A DNA stretch of 64,000 nt from Symbiodinium natans (GCA_905221605.1 CAJNDS010002745.1:1559703-1623702), one strand, 5' to 3'; numbered from the stretch's first letter, positions 34,425-45,833 are shown. Translations and numbers: made by a program. Notes: generated from the letters alone by a model not told the origin.

Positions 34425-34754
34425 GCAATCCTGATTTCTGGACATTTGAGCCATGAGGCGGTTTAGGGTTTAGGGTTTAGGGTTTAGGGTTTAGGGTTTA
34501 GGGTTTAGGGTTTAGGGTTTAGGGTTTAGGGTTTAGGGTGATCCCTAAGTTCTCTACCCGAGTGCGAAGTTCGCTCCTCAATCTCCAACCAGATCCCTAC
34601 AACGGAAACCCACAATCCTAAACCTCACTTAACCCTAAGCCCTAAACCTTAAACCCTAAACCCTAAACCCTAAAACCTTGAACCTTGAGCCGCGCACCCA
34701 CGAAAGCTAAAACACTCAACACCACATCGCTGGCTTCACGGCGCAAGTCCCAAG

Positions 34755-34848
34755 ACTACTTGCTTAAGAACCCCCCAAAAATATTATCCCTAGATTGCCC
34801 TTATAAGGAAGAACATTTTTTAGTGGGGTTCTTAGGCAAATAGTAGTA
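34755..34848. mobile_element. MITE family D, copy 2
   Basis: ACTACTTGCTTAAGAACCCC ... GGGGTTCTTAGGCAAATAGT, about 94 bp, with the conserved inner TTATAAGGAAGAA. Confidence 0.68.
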
Positions 34849-34989
34849 TTGGGACAAGCAATTGGTAGAAGAGGATGGGAAGCCGGCCGCAAGGCCAAGT
34901 TGAGAGAGGCCAACGGGGTTTTAGGGTTTAGGGTTTAGTGTTTTCGGGTCTCGGGTTTAGGGTTTAGGGTTTAGGGTTCGCAAAAAAAG

Positions 34990-35093
34990 TACGATGAGGC
35001 TGCACATGTGTGGCCTTCCCGGGGACTCTCGCTTAGCCGCTAGAGAGTTCTGCAAGTTGCGGGGCTCGGGGGTAGTGAGGTCGTAGACTCCGC
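34990..35093 (-). CDS. candidate exon
   Basis: Minus frame FGGVYDLTTPEPRNLQNSLA and a basic, Pro-containing end of about 35 codons. Splice borders unresolved. Confidence 0.4.
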
Positions 35094-35469
35094 CGAAACC
35101 CCAAACAGCAACCGTCAAACCCTAAACCCTAAACCCTACACCCTACACCCTAAACCCTAAACCCTAAACCCTAAACCCTACACCCTATATAGTATCCATG
35201 CACCTGCAAGGTAACTAGCAAGCATTCTCAGACTTTGCAACATCTCCCAAAGTAGGTACTACTTGGTACAGTTGCAGAAGGACTCAACCCCAAGGATTCA
35301 ACCAGAGCCCTCGACTGTTTAATTCAGAAGGCTAATGTGTGCATCTCATTTGGGTTCATGGTCGCTGGGCTGGTTTAGGGTTTAGGGTTTGGGGTTTGGG
35401 GTTTGGGGTTTGGGGTTTGGGGTTTGGGGTTTGGGGTTTAGGGTTTAGGGTTTAGGGTTTAGGAGACAC

Positions 35470-35557
35470 CGGAAACCCTCCAGTGCAAGCCCCCGGCGGT
35501 GAAGGCGGAGTCCCGCCACGTGACCACGCCTGCGTGGACCACGTTCCAGAACAGCGC
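35470..35557 (-). CDS. candidate exon, strong codon bias
   Basis: After GTGAG the frame reads ALFWNVVHAGVVTWRDSAFT and A-G-G. Nearly every third position is C or G. The pattern resembles beta-rich extracellular sequence. No family recognised. Confidence 0.47.
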
Positions 35558-35961
35558 CTCACTAGGTTGAGTTTAGGGTTTAGGGTTTAGGGTTTAGGGT
35601 TTGGGGTTTGGGGTTTGGGGTTTAGGGTTTGGGGTTTATAGGGTTTATAGGGTTTGGGGTGTAGGGTTGAGGGTCTAGAGTCGAGGGTCTGGGGTGGAGG
35701 GTCTAATTAGGCTCTAAAATTTAAGGTTCTCACTCAGGGGGGCTCTGTCTTCAGGGTTTGGGCTTCTTCGGCTTCAGTGCTTCGGGTGCGTACGGCTATA
35801 TAGAAAAAACCTAAGAACGCAAAATGGGGGGGGGGGTGGGGGGCCTTTTGCTCCCTAAACCCTAAACCCTAAAGTTTCAGGGCTCAAGCTTCAGGCTGAA
35901 GGATGCCTTTTTGCTGGTTGAACGGGAAGTTCATCAGCGACCCTTGTCCCTGGCAAAAAAA

Positions 35962-36110
35962 ACTAAGTAGCCCAGTAACCATGTTAGGGTAAGGGTACAC
36001 CCTAAACCCTAAACCCTAAACCCTAAACCCTAAACCCTTTTTTTGGTTGGTTACTTGTTAAGGGAACCTTGGACCAAAAAAGTGTAAAGGGTGCCACTGG
36101 GCTACCAAGA
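35962..36110. mobile_element. MITE family I-like copy split by CCCTAAA array
   Basis: TAGCCCAGTAACCATGTTAG ... GGTGCCACTGGGCTACCAAG, with a CCCTAAA array at 36000-36037. Confidence 0.48.
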
Positions 36111-36907
36111 AAAGAATGAAGATGCCTTTGGCAACCGTGATTAGGTTTGGAGCTCGAGGGCTTTTCAGGTCGAGGGACTAACCCTAAACCCTAAAACCGT
36201 AGGAAGGTTGACATTCTCAGTGAAGGCTTTTAAGGTGTCGGAGGTTGGGGCTTTGGGGTCTTGAAGGCAGAGCTTAGGGAAAGGGTTTAGGGTTTAGGGT
36301 ATGGAGTTTCGGGTTTAGGGTTGAAAGGGTTGGGGTTTGGGGTTTAGAGGGGGGTGCGGGCTTGGCTTGGCTAGGGGATTAGCTTGGCTGGGGGCTGGAA
36401 GAATATTTCTTAAGGTGTGGCTTGGCTTGGCTTTGCTTGGCTTGGGGTTTGGCTCAGGGTTTGGTTCGGCCCCAAGCAAAAGCCACCCCCTCCCCCCCAA
36501 CAAAAAAAACAAAAACCTTATCTAACCACAACTTTAAAGCATGAACCCGAAACTGGAAACTTGCAGTGCGCTTGATCCCTGAGCCAGAAACCCCATAACA
36601 AGGCTAACCCCTACAACCTGAAAACCCTGAAAACCCTGCAAACCCTAAACCCGAAACAAGCCTCAAACCCTTGAAAACCCTGAACCGGAGAAAAAAAAAA
36701 CCCTAAACCCTAAACCCTGAACTATGGCCGCGGGAGTTGACCACCTTAGGAGCCGTCTTTTGGGGTTTGGTAAGTGGGGCCTGTAGGGTGTAGGGTGTAG
36801 GGTTTAGGGTTTAGGGTCTAGGGCTGACATGTTTCAGCTGAGCAACTGCACCCACCTGCTGGCACAAGCCTCGTGGTTCGGCGTGCAAAGTTCGGGCGTC
36901 ATACTGG

Positions 36908-37016
36908 CTGGTTCGTAGTAGGGAATGAGGGAATGAGGTACCTTACATCCCCCCCATGTATAACCTTTAAGGGAGTCTGTAGGGTACCTCATCCCCCCAT
37001 TCCCTACTAAGAACCA
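36908..37016. mobile_element. MITE family H, copy 2
   Basis: Same arms as 21423-21520 with a few changes. This confirms a dispersed family rather than a one-off hairpin. Confidence 0.65.
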
Positions 37017-37271
37017 CGGGGTAAGGTTCATAGGGTGCATACTACGCTCCCCTTAGAACCTTAAAAAAAATGATATGTCTTTTTTGTTTAATACCCTCTT
37101 GGGTTTTGTATAAACAAAAATAAAAAAATAATTCCCAAGGGGGATATAGCATAGGGTTGAGGTTTGCAACACCCAAAGCAACAGCGTCGATCCCCGAAAT
37201 TTCAAAACAACATGTCTCGGCCCTAAACCCTAAACCCTAAACCCTAAACCCTAAACCCTAAACCCTAAACC

Positions 37272-37303
<32 letters not shown>

Positions 37304-37646
37304 ACCCTAAACCCTAATTAATTCCGAAACCCTAACCCCTAAACCCTAAACCCTACACCCTAAACCCCAAACCCTAAACCCTAAACCCCCAAACCCTAAA
37401 CCCTAAACCGCAAACCCTAGACCACGCCTTAGGTCAGCGTCTTCACTACTATGGAGACCTGGGCCATCCTCGAAGAGTCAGGATCTGGTTTAGGGTTTAG
37501 GGTTTAGGGTTTAGGGTTTAGGGTTTAGGGTTTAGGGTTTCTACATTTTTATGGGGTTTAGGGCTTCGGGGTATTTAAGCCCCGTAAGCCCTAAACCCCT
37601 AAACTCCGTTAGGGGCTTCTTAGTCGGGAGTTCAGAAGCTTCTTCG

Positions 37647-37757
37647 CCGCTGAGTTCACAAGCCCCCCCCCCCCCCTCCACAATAATAGAAAAAATGTAC
37701 ACTTTCAGTTCTAGAGGGGATTGTAATTCTCCCACAAAAGCTCATCCAGCTACTGCG
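37647..37757. mobile_element. MITE family C, copy 3
   Basis: CGCTGAGTTCACAAG, TACACTTTCAGTTCTAGAGG and CAGCTACTGCGG, with a poly-C expansion (about 13) inside the left arm. Confidence 0.58.
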
Positions 37758-38750
37758 GCTTGTAAGGGCTTCCAGGGGGTTGAAAGGGGTTTACAGGGGT
37801 TTGAGGGTGAGAAGTGGGCGCCCTTTTGTGGTTTGACGTGGCTTGCTAAACCCTAAACCCTAAACCCCTAAACACGTGGGACCTCAGGGATGAGAACTTA
37901 TACGATTTAGGGTTTCGGTCTTAGGGCTTATGTAGGATTTAGGGTTGAGGGCTTGTGGCTGAGTTTAAGGGTGCAGGGCTTAGCAAAACCCTAAACCCTA
38001 AGCCCTAAACCCTAAACCCTAAACCCTAAACCCTAAAAACCCTAAACCCTAAATAGGAAATAGGGTGCCCTTGGCACATCCGAGTACGCAACCAGCAGCC
38101 CCTCGACCGTAAGTAGTCGCATCCAGGAAGCTTGTGGCGTAAACGCGCACGGCCAAGCTAACTGACCTTGAAGATGTGTTGAGGGTTTAGGGTTGAGGGT
38201 TTAGAGCTTGGGGTTAAGCTATGGCCCAGGGTTTTAGATTTGTGCACCCGCAGCCATGTACCATCATGCTTGGGTTGAGGGTATACTATCCGAGCATAGT
38301 GTCGACATAGGCTTAGTCTGAATATGGTCCCTTGCGCATGGATTCCACGCAGGGTTTGTAAGGCGCGGGGCCTCACGGCGCCCAGATAGTAGTTAGTGCA
38401 CTTTCGTACATCCGCGTCACCCTCACAGTCCCGTGCCTCCGAATAAAAACGCCACGCCCATGGGTCCGCATACCTAAATCTGACAGGCTTCGGTCTGCCG
38501 GTACTTTTTGCATGGGGACTGCTTGGCCTGGCTTTGCGTGGTTTGGCTGGCAGGCTCTCTGGCTTAACGTGCCCACTTTGGACCTTGGAAAGCGCCAGTG
38601 CGAACTCCAAGTGGAGAGAACAGTGAGGCTTGCGGCCCTAAACCCTAAACCCTAAACACTAAACCCTAAACCCGGGTTTGCAGTAGCCTCAGGCTCAAAA
38701 AATCGCCCCAAAAAATTACAAAACAATGCCTTTCTTTGGGCGCAAAGATC

Positions 38751-38902
38751 CGCAAATAAGAGTCCTTGGAGCCTTAGGGTTAAGGTTTTTAAGTTTAAAG
38801 TTTGGGGTGCATGGTCCATCACAGCCCACAAATAAGAGTCCTTGGGGCCTTATAGGGTTAGGGTTGTTAAGTTTACAGTTTGGGTTGTATGGTCCATCAC
38901 CG
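38751..38902 (+). repeat. 78-bp tandem duplication
   Basis: CAAATAAGAGTCCTTGG...ATGGTCCATCAC occurs twice with about 10 differences, between two candidate exons. Confidence 0.8.
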
Positions 38903-38921
38903 ACTGCCTTATTTGACTCAC

Positions 38922-39012
38922 CAAGTGGCATGACCCGCATGGTATTCAGGTCTCCTGTGGCCACGGGCGTCACCAGCAAACAAGCGATAGCCATCATTGC
39001 GTGGTAAGGAAC
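38922..39012 (-). CDS. candidate exon with GTGAGT donor, hydrophobic
   Basis: A CCCCGCAG acceptor and an ACTTG|GTGAGT donor enclose 91 nt encoding PYHAMMAIACLLVTPVATGD, then LNTMRVMPL. Both borders fit the splice consensus well. The AMMAIACLLVTPVA core could span a membrane. Confidence 0.52.
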
Positions 39013-39212
39013 CTGCGGGGATACATGGCCGGCTGTTTCAATACCTTTGGGCCTTTCTGTGCGGGTGCCCTAAACCCAAAACCCTAAACCCTAAACCCGA
39101 AACCCTAAACCCTAAACCCTAAAACCAAAACCCAAAACCCAAAAAACCACAAACCCTAATTCCCAAGCAGGGCCTGTGGTTCAAGGAAGCCACGGTCTGG
39201 GGAATCGGGGCA

Positions 39213-39342
39213 GGGTTTAGGGTTTAGGGTTGAGGGTTTAGGGTTTAGGGTTTAGGGTTTAGGGTTTAGGGTTTAGGGTTTAGGGTTTAGGGTTTAGGGT
39301 TTAGGGTTTAGGGTTTAGGGTTTAGGGTTTAGGGTTTAGGTG
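39213..39342 (+). repeat. TTTAGGG array
   Basis: About 18 units, one TTGAGGG variant. Confidence 0.95.
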
Positions 39343-39851
39343 TCCTTGAGTTCCAAAAAAGGACATGATGTACTTTGTGCAATAGCTTGAATGAATCCAC
39401 AAGCCCTACTGCACACCCGAAAAACTCTACACCTGAACCCTAAACCCTAAACCCTAAACCCCCTCAGGTTGCACGCGCTCAAGAGCAGCCGAGTCCACCC
39501 AAGTTTGGTACTATTAACCCTCCTTGAAAGCCCCGTAACAATGTTGTGATGAGGGTTTAGGCTTTGGTTTAGGATCATAAAAACCTGCACTGGTACCCAG
39601 TGGGTCCCTGTTTCGCAGGTTCGGGGTAGCCAAGGGGAATGCGATCAAAGCCTTGTTGCTACCCATCAACTTTAGATCCTGAGCCTTAGCAATCTTAAAC
39701 CTCACATTATACCCTGGATCCTCAACCCGGATTTTAGGTTTTAATTAATGTATATATGGTTATTGAGTTATTGATGGCTCAGACCCTAAGGCTTAGGGCA
39801 GTACCGGGACCCTACCCTAACCCTATGCACACAGTCAAGTGCAAGCTACAC

Positions 39852-39906
39852 CAAGCAACGCAAAGGACCCATCTTCGTTGCGCGCACTGGCTGAGGTGAT
39901 GGCTGC
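39852..39906 (-). CDS. candidate exon
   Basis: CCAAG acceptor and CTTG|GTGTAG donor around AAITSASARNEDGSFALL. C/G-ending codons dominate. Confidence 0.4.
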
Positions 39907-40362
39907 CTTGGTACGTTTAGGGTTTAGGGTTTAGGGTTTAGGGTTTAGGGTTTAGGGTTTAGGGTTTAGGGTTTAGGGCGCAGCCCAGTTTCCCGCAGTT
40001 TGCCTAGGGTACCCCTGCTTGGGGTTGGTTACCGAAAAAAAACGAACCCAGAACCTCTACTCCCCCTTAGAACCTTGATCAACATATCATGTTTAACATC
40101 CTCTGGGGTTTTTATATACACAAATATAAAAAATAATTCCCAAGGGGGGTATCGGGTTTAGGGTTTAGGGTTTAGGGTTAGGGTTTAGGGTTTAGGGTTT
40201 AGGGTTTAGGGTTTAGGGTTTAGGGTATAGGAACCAACAAAAGGAAAAAGGGCACCAATGGGCTGCCAGGCTGCATATAAGCGTCATCCATCCCACAGAC
40301 AGAAGCCTCAGTCGAGGTTGAGCACGTCTTTCGGAAGCCTACGTTACAAACCATCCCCAGTG

Positions 40363-40456
40363 ACTCCAAAACCCCTTAACTAAGGAATATACCCTAAATT
40401 AGAATAGCAACCCTAATATGATTTAAGGCATATTCTTAATTAAGGGGTTTTGGAGT
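40363..40456. mobile_element. MITE family G, perfect-arm hairpin
   Basis: 94 bp with arms ACTCCAAAACCCCTTAA and TTAAGGGGTTTTGGAGT. Single copy seen. Confidence 0.6.
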
Positions 40457-40476
40457 CTCTGGGTCTTCGGGTAGAT

Positions 40477-40665
40477 GCATGGTCCCTTCGTATGGGCCCT
40501 GAAAAGGGCTACCTCTTATACAAACCCCTTAGTTGCCCTATACAAATGAAGAGCACTTGCATAAGAACCCTTTAAAGGAGGTAATAAGGGACCAAAACCC
40601 TAAACCCTAAACCCTAAACCCTAAACCCTAAACCCTAAACCCTGGTAAGGGCCCATGTAACTACC
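40477..40665. mobile_element. MITE family F, copy 3, split by CCCTAAA array
   Basis: GCATGGTCCCTTCGTATGGG ... GGTAATAAGGGACC, then a CCCTAAA array (40594-40642), then GGTAAGGGCCCATG. The GGTAA..GGG phrase is duplicated across the array. Confidence 0.5.
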
Positions 40666-40824
40666 CTTAGAAATCCTGAACTGTTCGATCCCTATGAGCA
40701 ATAAACCCTTACACGACTCCTTTCCCTCCCCGAAAGGGACCCGCTCTTTCCGAAAACCGCCCAACCCGAAACTCCAAACCCTAAACCCTAAACCCTAAAC
40801 CCTAAACCCCAAACTCTGAACTAC

Positions 40825-40898
40825 CTGGACGCCAGAGGGCACTATGCGAATCAACGTCGCCCAGGTTGTTTCATCTTGGATCACGAAGCTCAGGAATC
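40825..40898 (-). CDS. candidate exon with AG/GT borders
   Basis: Between ACTCAG and CCAG|GTAGTT the frame reads FLSFVIQDETTWATLIRIVP and S-G-V-Q. Alternating hydrophobics suggest beta strands. Confidence 0.47.
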
Positions 40899-41586
40899 CT
40901 GAGTTCACTTGAAGTCTTAGGGGTGCAGTTATAAATAAATAAATAAACAAATAAATAGATTAAAAACTAAATAATAGATAAATTAAAAACTAAATAATAA
41001 ATAAATAAATAAGTATATATATATATATATGTACACAATTTTTATGCACACGTATATGTGTGTTTTGCTACTGTTTGGGGTTTAGGTTTAGGGTTCAGGG
41101 TTGAACTATTTGGGGTTTAGGAGTTTTGTTTAGTGTTCAGGAATTGGAGTTGAGTAGCCCCACAAGGTTTCAACTTTCGTTCCTGCCAGTACCTCAACGT
41201 GGCTCAACGGAGAACCAGCTTGGAATCTCCAAGAAGGACTACTTTTGCCCCATCGTGAGGGCCTAAAAGCTGAAAAAGTATCTAAATGTAGGAATTGGGG
41301 CATGTTAAAGGGTAATTGCTTGGAGCTTCATGGGTACTGTTGAGATTACGTGTTGACTCTACCTCCATACGCCACTGTTCGGCACTCGGCATGCCCATCG
41401 TTTAGGGTTTAGGGTTTAGCGTTTGGGGTTTAATTTGGTCTCAACCCTAAACCCTTAACCACTCAGGGTAGCTCTTTAAATGTGGCCCCGTTGTTGAAAT
41501 CACCGTAGGTAGAAAGCCCGAGCAACATCCCAAAGCCGCGAGTACACAAGACCGTCGCAACCAGAACAAGAGCAAAGCCCCCTCCC

Positions 41587-41608
41587 CCCCCCCCCCCCCC
41601 CCCCCCCC
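41587..41608. repeat. poly-C run, example of many
   Basis: Runs of 14 or more G or C also occur near 1012, 4030, 7681, 7743, 13455, 13646, 19315, 21860, 24320, 31347, 32424, 42759, 51381, 53079, 53340 and 56538. Confidence 0.9.
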
Positions 41609-43375
41609 TAACTCCTTCCTGGACTCCAGAAACCCTAAACCCTAAACCCAAACACCAAAACCCTAAACCCACATTTGTAGACTCCTGGACCCCAGCGGTA
41701 AATCGGGTGAATTTGCTTCTCCGCCGCACAGGCTATGCCACATGCACATGTGGGGGGGGGGGGGTTTAGGGTTAAGGTTTAGTGTCTAGGATGGGGTCCT
41801 ATTGCGAGGATTGTTGTCGTATATGGGGGAACGGGGGCAACCCCCTATTTTGGGAAACACACATGACTCTACCTTGAACTTTGTATACCCCAGAATGTAT
41901 AGCAAAGACCCCCTGAATCGGACCCTAACTTTGAAAACGAAACTACCCATAAAACCTGAACCGGTCGGAAGTTTGACCAAAGGCTACAACCCTAAACCCT
42001 AAACCCTAAACCCTAAACCAGTTTGACCAAAGGCACTACAGCCCACGAGGCAGCAAATGCAACAGCCACACAGCGAACTTGCGTGCAGCCGCATCCGATA
42101 CTTCTCCTCGCAGATTCCCGGGAAAAAACCTATAAATCCTGAAACCTAAACTGCATATACTCGTAAGCCTGCTACACCCTAAACCCTAAACCCTAAACAC
42201 CCTAAAACCTACACCCCGTTCTCGGCAGTTCTCGGTGCAGGGCTCCCAAAAGGCGGATGCTGCTGAACTGCTGAAACCTTACACGCACCCTCAAGCCCTA
42301 AAGCACGAAACTCTACTACTCTTGGCTGCACTCAGAAGGGTAGCTGTAAACTAAACTGTTAGCTGCCTTACTAAGAAACCCAATAAACCCCAAAAAAGGT
42401 AAGGATCTAAAGTTACGGTAAAGTACCACAAAGTACAGCTCATCACGAAAACATAATGCAGTTGAAGGCAAAATCACTTAACCCCCGAACCAGAACGTCC
42501 TCGAAAAGCTTTACAGCAAAACCTTGGCAATTCCTAAGCCGCAAACTCCCAAAATTCCGTGAACCGCATGGCCCATTCCGCTAGACTCCCCTCAGGACCT
42601 TAGAAGGCCAAAGCCCTGAACCCTTAAAAACCCTGAAACCCTTAAACCCTAAACCCATAGCCTGTGACGTCGGCCCTCTCACCTTTCTCACCTTAAAACC
42701 CTAACACCTAAATCCTAAACCCTAAACCCTCTGAACATGAACCTTCTTTCTTCTCCGGGGGGGGGGGGGGGGAGTTCCAGCCGCACACTGAAGGGCCGCA
42801 GCTTAGGGTGTAGGATTCAGGGCTTAGATTCGGGTTTCGGGTTTCGGATTTAGCACTGTTAGGGCTTAGGATGTAGGGTTTCGGATGCAGGGCTTAGGGT
42901 TTACGATGTAGGGTTTCGGGTTACGTAGATTTTTCGGGACAGTGTAGTATGTGCGTTGAAGGGTGTAGTGTCTAGCGCTCTTATCTATCTGAGGATGTAT
43001 AGAAGCGGATAACATGGTCACTAGTTAGCCTATCGTTCACATTAGGAACGGAAGTTGCGCAGCAATGTCAGAGCCTGAAGCCCAAACCCTCTGAACCCTA
43101 AACCCGTGAACCCTACACCTTGAAGCCTCAACCCAGAACCCTTTGCACCATTAAACCCCATAAACCCATAACCCTGGAAGCCTTAGAGCCTGAACACGTA
43201 TGACTCCTGGAGCTGCCTTCCCTAAACCCTAAACCCTAAACCCTAAACCCCTAAACCCTAAAACCCTAAACCCCTAAACCCCTAAACCCTAAACCCTAAA
43301 CCCTAAACCCTAAACCCTAAACCCTAAACCCTAAAACCCTAAACCCCTAAACCCTAAACCCGTTAACCCCAGTAA

Positions 43376-43435
43376 CTCCTGGAGCTGCTTTCGCAGGCTG
43401 CTATCCGGATCCGCCCGACGGCACAGCAGGTTGTC
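43376..43435 (-). CDS. candidate exon
   Basis: A TTTGGCAG acceptor is followed by DNLLCRRADPDSSLRKQLQE, helical and GC-biased. Bracketed by a long CCCTAAA array and a TTTAGGG array. Confidence 0.45.
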
Positions 43436-43751
43436 CTGCCAAAGGGTTTAGGGTTTAGGGTTTGGGTTTGAGGGTTTGTAGGGTTTACAAGGGTTTGTAG
43501 GGGCCTTCAGGGTTTAGGGCTTAGGGTTCGGGGTCTGGGGGTTCAGGGGTGTTAGGGGTTTATAGGGGATTTATACGTAGGGTTTGAATAGGGGTTTGTG
43601 GGTTTATAGGGGGTTTATGGAGGTTAATGTGGGGTTTCCGAGGGGTTTATAGGGGTGTTGGGGATCCCCCATACTTAAAGAGGAAGCGACCTATCATAGC
43701 AACGAGCCGGGTGCGTAAGGGGTGTTGGGCTCAAGTTTAGGGTTTAGGGTA

Positions 43752-43875
43752 TACAGGGTGGGGCCCCCTTACTATACTAACTGTAGTTAAGGGACTTGTC
43801 ACCTAACTTAGGGTCCTTATAACCCAATTTAGGGCCCTTATACCTCTACTTATAACTAGGGGGCCCCACCCTGTA
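43752..43875 (-). mobile_element. MITE family A, copy 6
   Basis: Full-length copy inside a TTTAGGG tract. Flanks TTTAGGGTA and TAGGGTTTAGGG join cleanly at one TA. Confidence 0.82.
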
Positions 43876-44095
43876 GGGTTTAGGGTATATAGTCAGATGG
43901 TGCATAGTTTACGGGCTTGGTGCGAACATTGCTTGAGGGGTCAGGGTTTTCCGGTTTTTTGGGGCTCAAGTTGCGCGATGAATGGTTGCATACTGTGGTC
44001 TTAGCGACGTGGGTACCCTAACCTTTGGAAGTTTAGGGTTTATGGTTTAGGGTTGAGGGTTTAGGGTTTCGGGTGTGGAGGTGCTTCATGCTCAC

Positions 44096-44264
44096 AAAGT
44101 TCGTTTGCTTCGCTGCTGCTGGTCTTCCGGAGTAGGTGCGATTCTGTGCCGTTGTTGCTTTGTTCCCTTGGGATCTCGATGAACTCCCGACACCTGAGGG
44201 CTTGTAGTGTTTCGGAGGAGTTCAAGTGGAAAACGGGCATATGATCCTGCCAATTCGTGGGTTC
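44096..44264 (-). CDS. candidate exon, largest with both splice sites
   Basis: 169 nt are open between CTGAAG and a CTTT|GTGAGC donor. The frame starts EPTNWQDHMPVFHLNSSETL and ends in a Ser/Glu-rich stretch. A TGA lies just upstream of the acceptor in this frame. At 56 codons, chance openness is less likely than for other islands. A different frame on the same strand is also open. Confidence 0.48.
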
Positions 44265-44790
44265 CTTCAGTTTTCAAGGAGTGGGCAGTCGCAGCAAACT
44301 TCCTGAACCCTAAACCCGAAACCCTAAACCCTAAAAGCTCCTTGATCCACGGCCACAGGCTGGCGCGTATCCTTGGTCATGTTTCCTATAGACGCAGATG
44401 GCCTACCCTAAGACGTAAACCCTAAACCCTAACTTTAATCCTAAACCCTAAGGTCTAAACCCGACAGAAAACCCAAACCTAAACTTCTGAACCCCAGACC
44501 CTGCGGCCCCAGAGTGAGTTTAGGGCTCAGGGTTCAGGGTTTAGGGTTTAGGGTTGAGGATTTAGGAGTGCCTAGACCCGAATACCCGAAAGCCCAACCC
44601 CTAAACCACAAACCTTCAGCCAGAACCCGCCTCAGAGTAGGGGCAGCATGGGTCCAGTTCCCTAGGTTGGAGCCTCAAACCCTATGAAAAGTAGCCCTAA
44701 GCCCCCGAACCCTAGACCGGATCTAAACCCTAAACCCTAAACCCTGAACCCTAAACCCTGAACCCTGAACCCTGAACCCTAAACCCATAC

Positions 44791-44849
44791 CAAGGCCCTG
44801 GCTGGTGGTTGGTAAGATGACTGAGATTCACTGCAGCCCCAGGCGCTTG
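44791..44849 (-). CDS. candidate exon with canonical borders
   Basis: A TTTCAG acceptor and a CCTTG|GTATGG donor enclose 59 nt reading QAPGAAVNLSHLTNHQPGP. Both splice signals are near consensus. Confidence 0.47.
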
Positions 44850-45152
44850 CTGAAACTTGGTAGCTCAGTAACCATATCTGCGTTTAGGGTTTAGGGTTTA
44901 GGGTTTAGGGTTTAGGGTTTAGGGTTTACCGTACCCTTTTGGAGCTGTTTCCATTTTGTACGGGAACCTTGAACCCCCTTCCCTGTCGGCTGTTCTGGCG
45001 TTACGGGCTGTGGGTTCCTAAACCCTAAACCCTAAACCCGAAACCCTAAACCCTAAACCCTCAACCCTCAACTCTAAGCCCGCTCATTTCCAGGGGTTGC
45101 CATCAGAGTGCCAGATGTCAAGATTCCTCCTTATAAACCCTACAATTTCCTG

Positions 45153-45275
45153 TACAGGGTGGGCCCCCTTACTATACTAACTGTAGTTAAGGGACTTATA
45201 ACCTAACTTAGGGTCCTTATAACCCAATTTAGGGCCCTTATAACTCTACTTATAACTAGGGGGCCCCACCCTGTA
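45153..45275 (-). mobile_element. MITE family A, copy 7
   Basis: Near full-length copy (one G missing in the left end) with TA on both sides. Confidence 0.8.
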
Positions 45276-45591
45276 AACTCAAGGGACTGAAGGAGGGACC
45301 TTCGCGGGTTATTTGGGGGCTACTTAGGTATAGAGGGACTTTGAAAGGTATATAGGGGTGAAAAAAGGAGACTCAGGGTCCCTTGTAGGGGTCCCCTGAT
45401 TCCCCGTAATAAGCCCTAAACCCTACCAGGAGATTGGAAGGACCCCTGGCCCTGTGCAAACATGGGAAAACAGGGTACGAAAGCCTTTACGCTCCCCCCC
45501 AAGCCCTAAACCCTAAACCCTGAACCCTAAACCCTAAACCCTAAACCCTAAACCCTAAACCCTGAACCCTAAACCCTAAACCCTAAACCCA

Positions 45592-45659
45592 GTGCGTGCA
45601 AGGAGCTGCGCAGGCCCACCGCAAAAATTCGCCTGGCTTGGGGAAACTCGTCAACTCTG
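45592..45659 (-). CDS. candidate exon
   Basis: A GACCAG acceptor leads into RVDEFPQARRIFAVGLRSSL, a GC-biased mixed alpha/beta-like segment. It ends against a CCCTAAA array. Confidence 0.37.
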
Positions 45660-45674
45660 GTCTCTATTCCCTAA

Positions 45675-45752
45675 ACCCTAAACCCCCTAAACCCCCTAAA
45701 CCCCCTAAACCCCCTAAACCCCCTAAACCCTAAACCCTAAACCCTAAACCCA
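45675..45752 (-). repeat. CCCCCTAAA variant array
   Basis: Six CCCCCTAAA nonamers flanked by ordinary CCCTAAA. Confidence 0.92.
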
Positions 45753-45764
45753 CTGGCTTGGTGC

Positions 45765-45833
45765 CGCAATTCAACGGCAACTGGGGGAGCTGATGTGGCC
45801 ATCAGGTCTTGCAAAGCGCGACTGTGCACGCAA
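45765..45833 (-). CDS. candidate exon
   Basis: After a CACAG acceptor region the frame reads RALQDLMATSAPPVAVELRH. Bracketed by CCCTAAA (left) and TTTAGGG (right). Confidence 0.35.
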
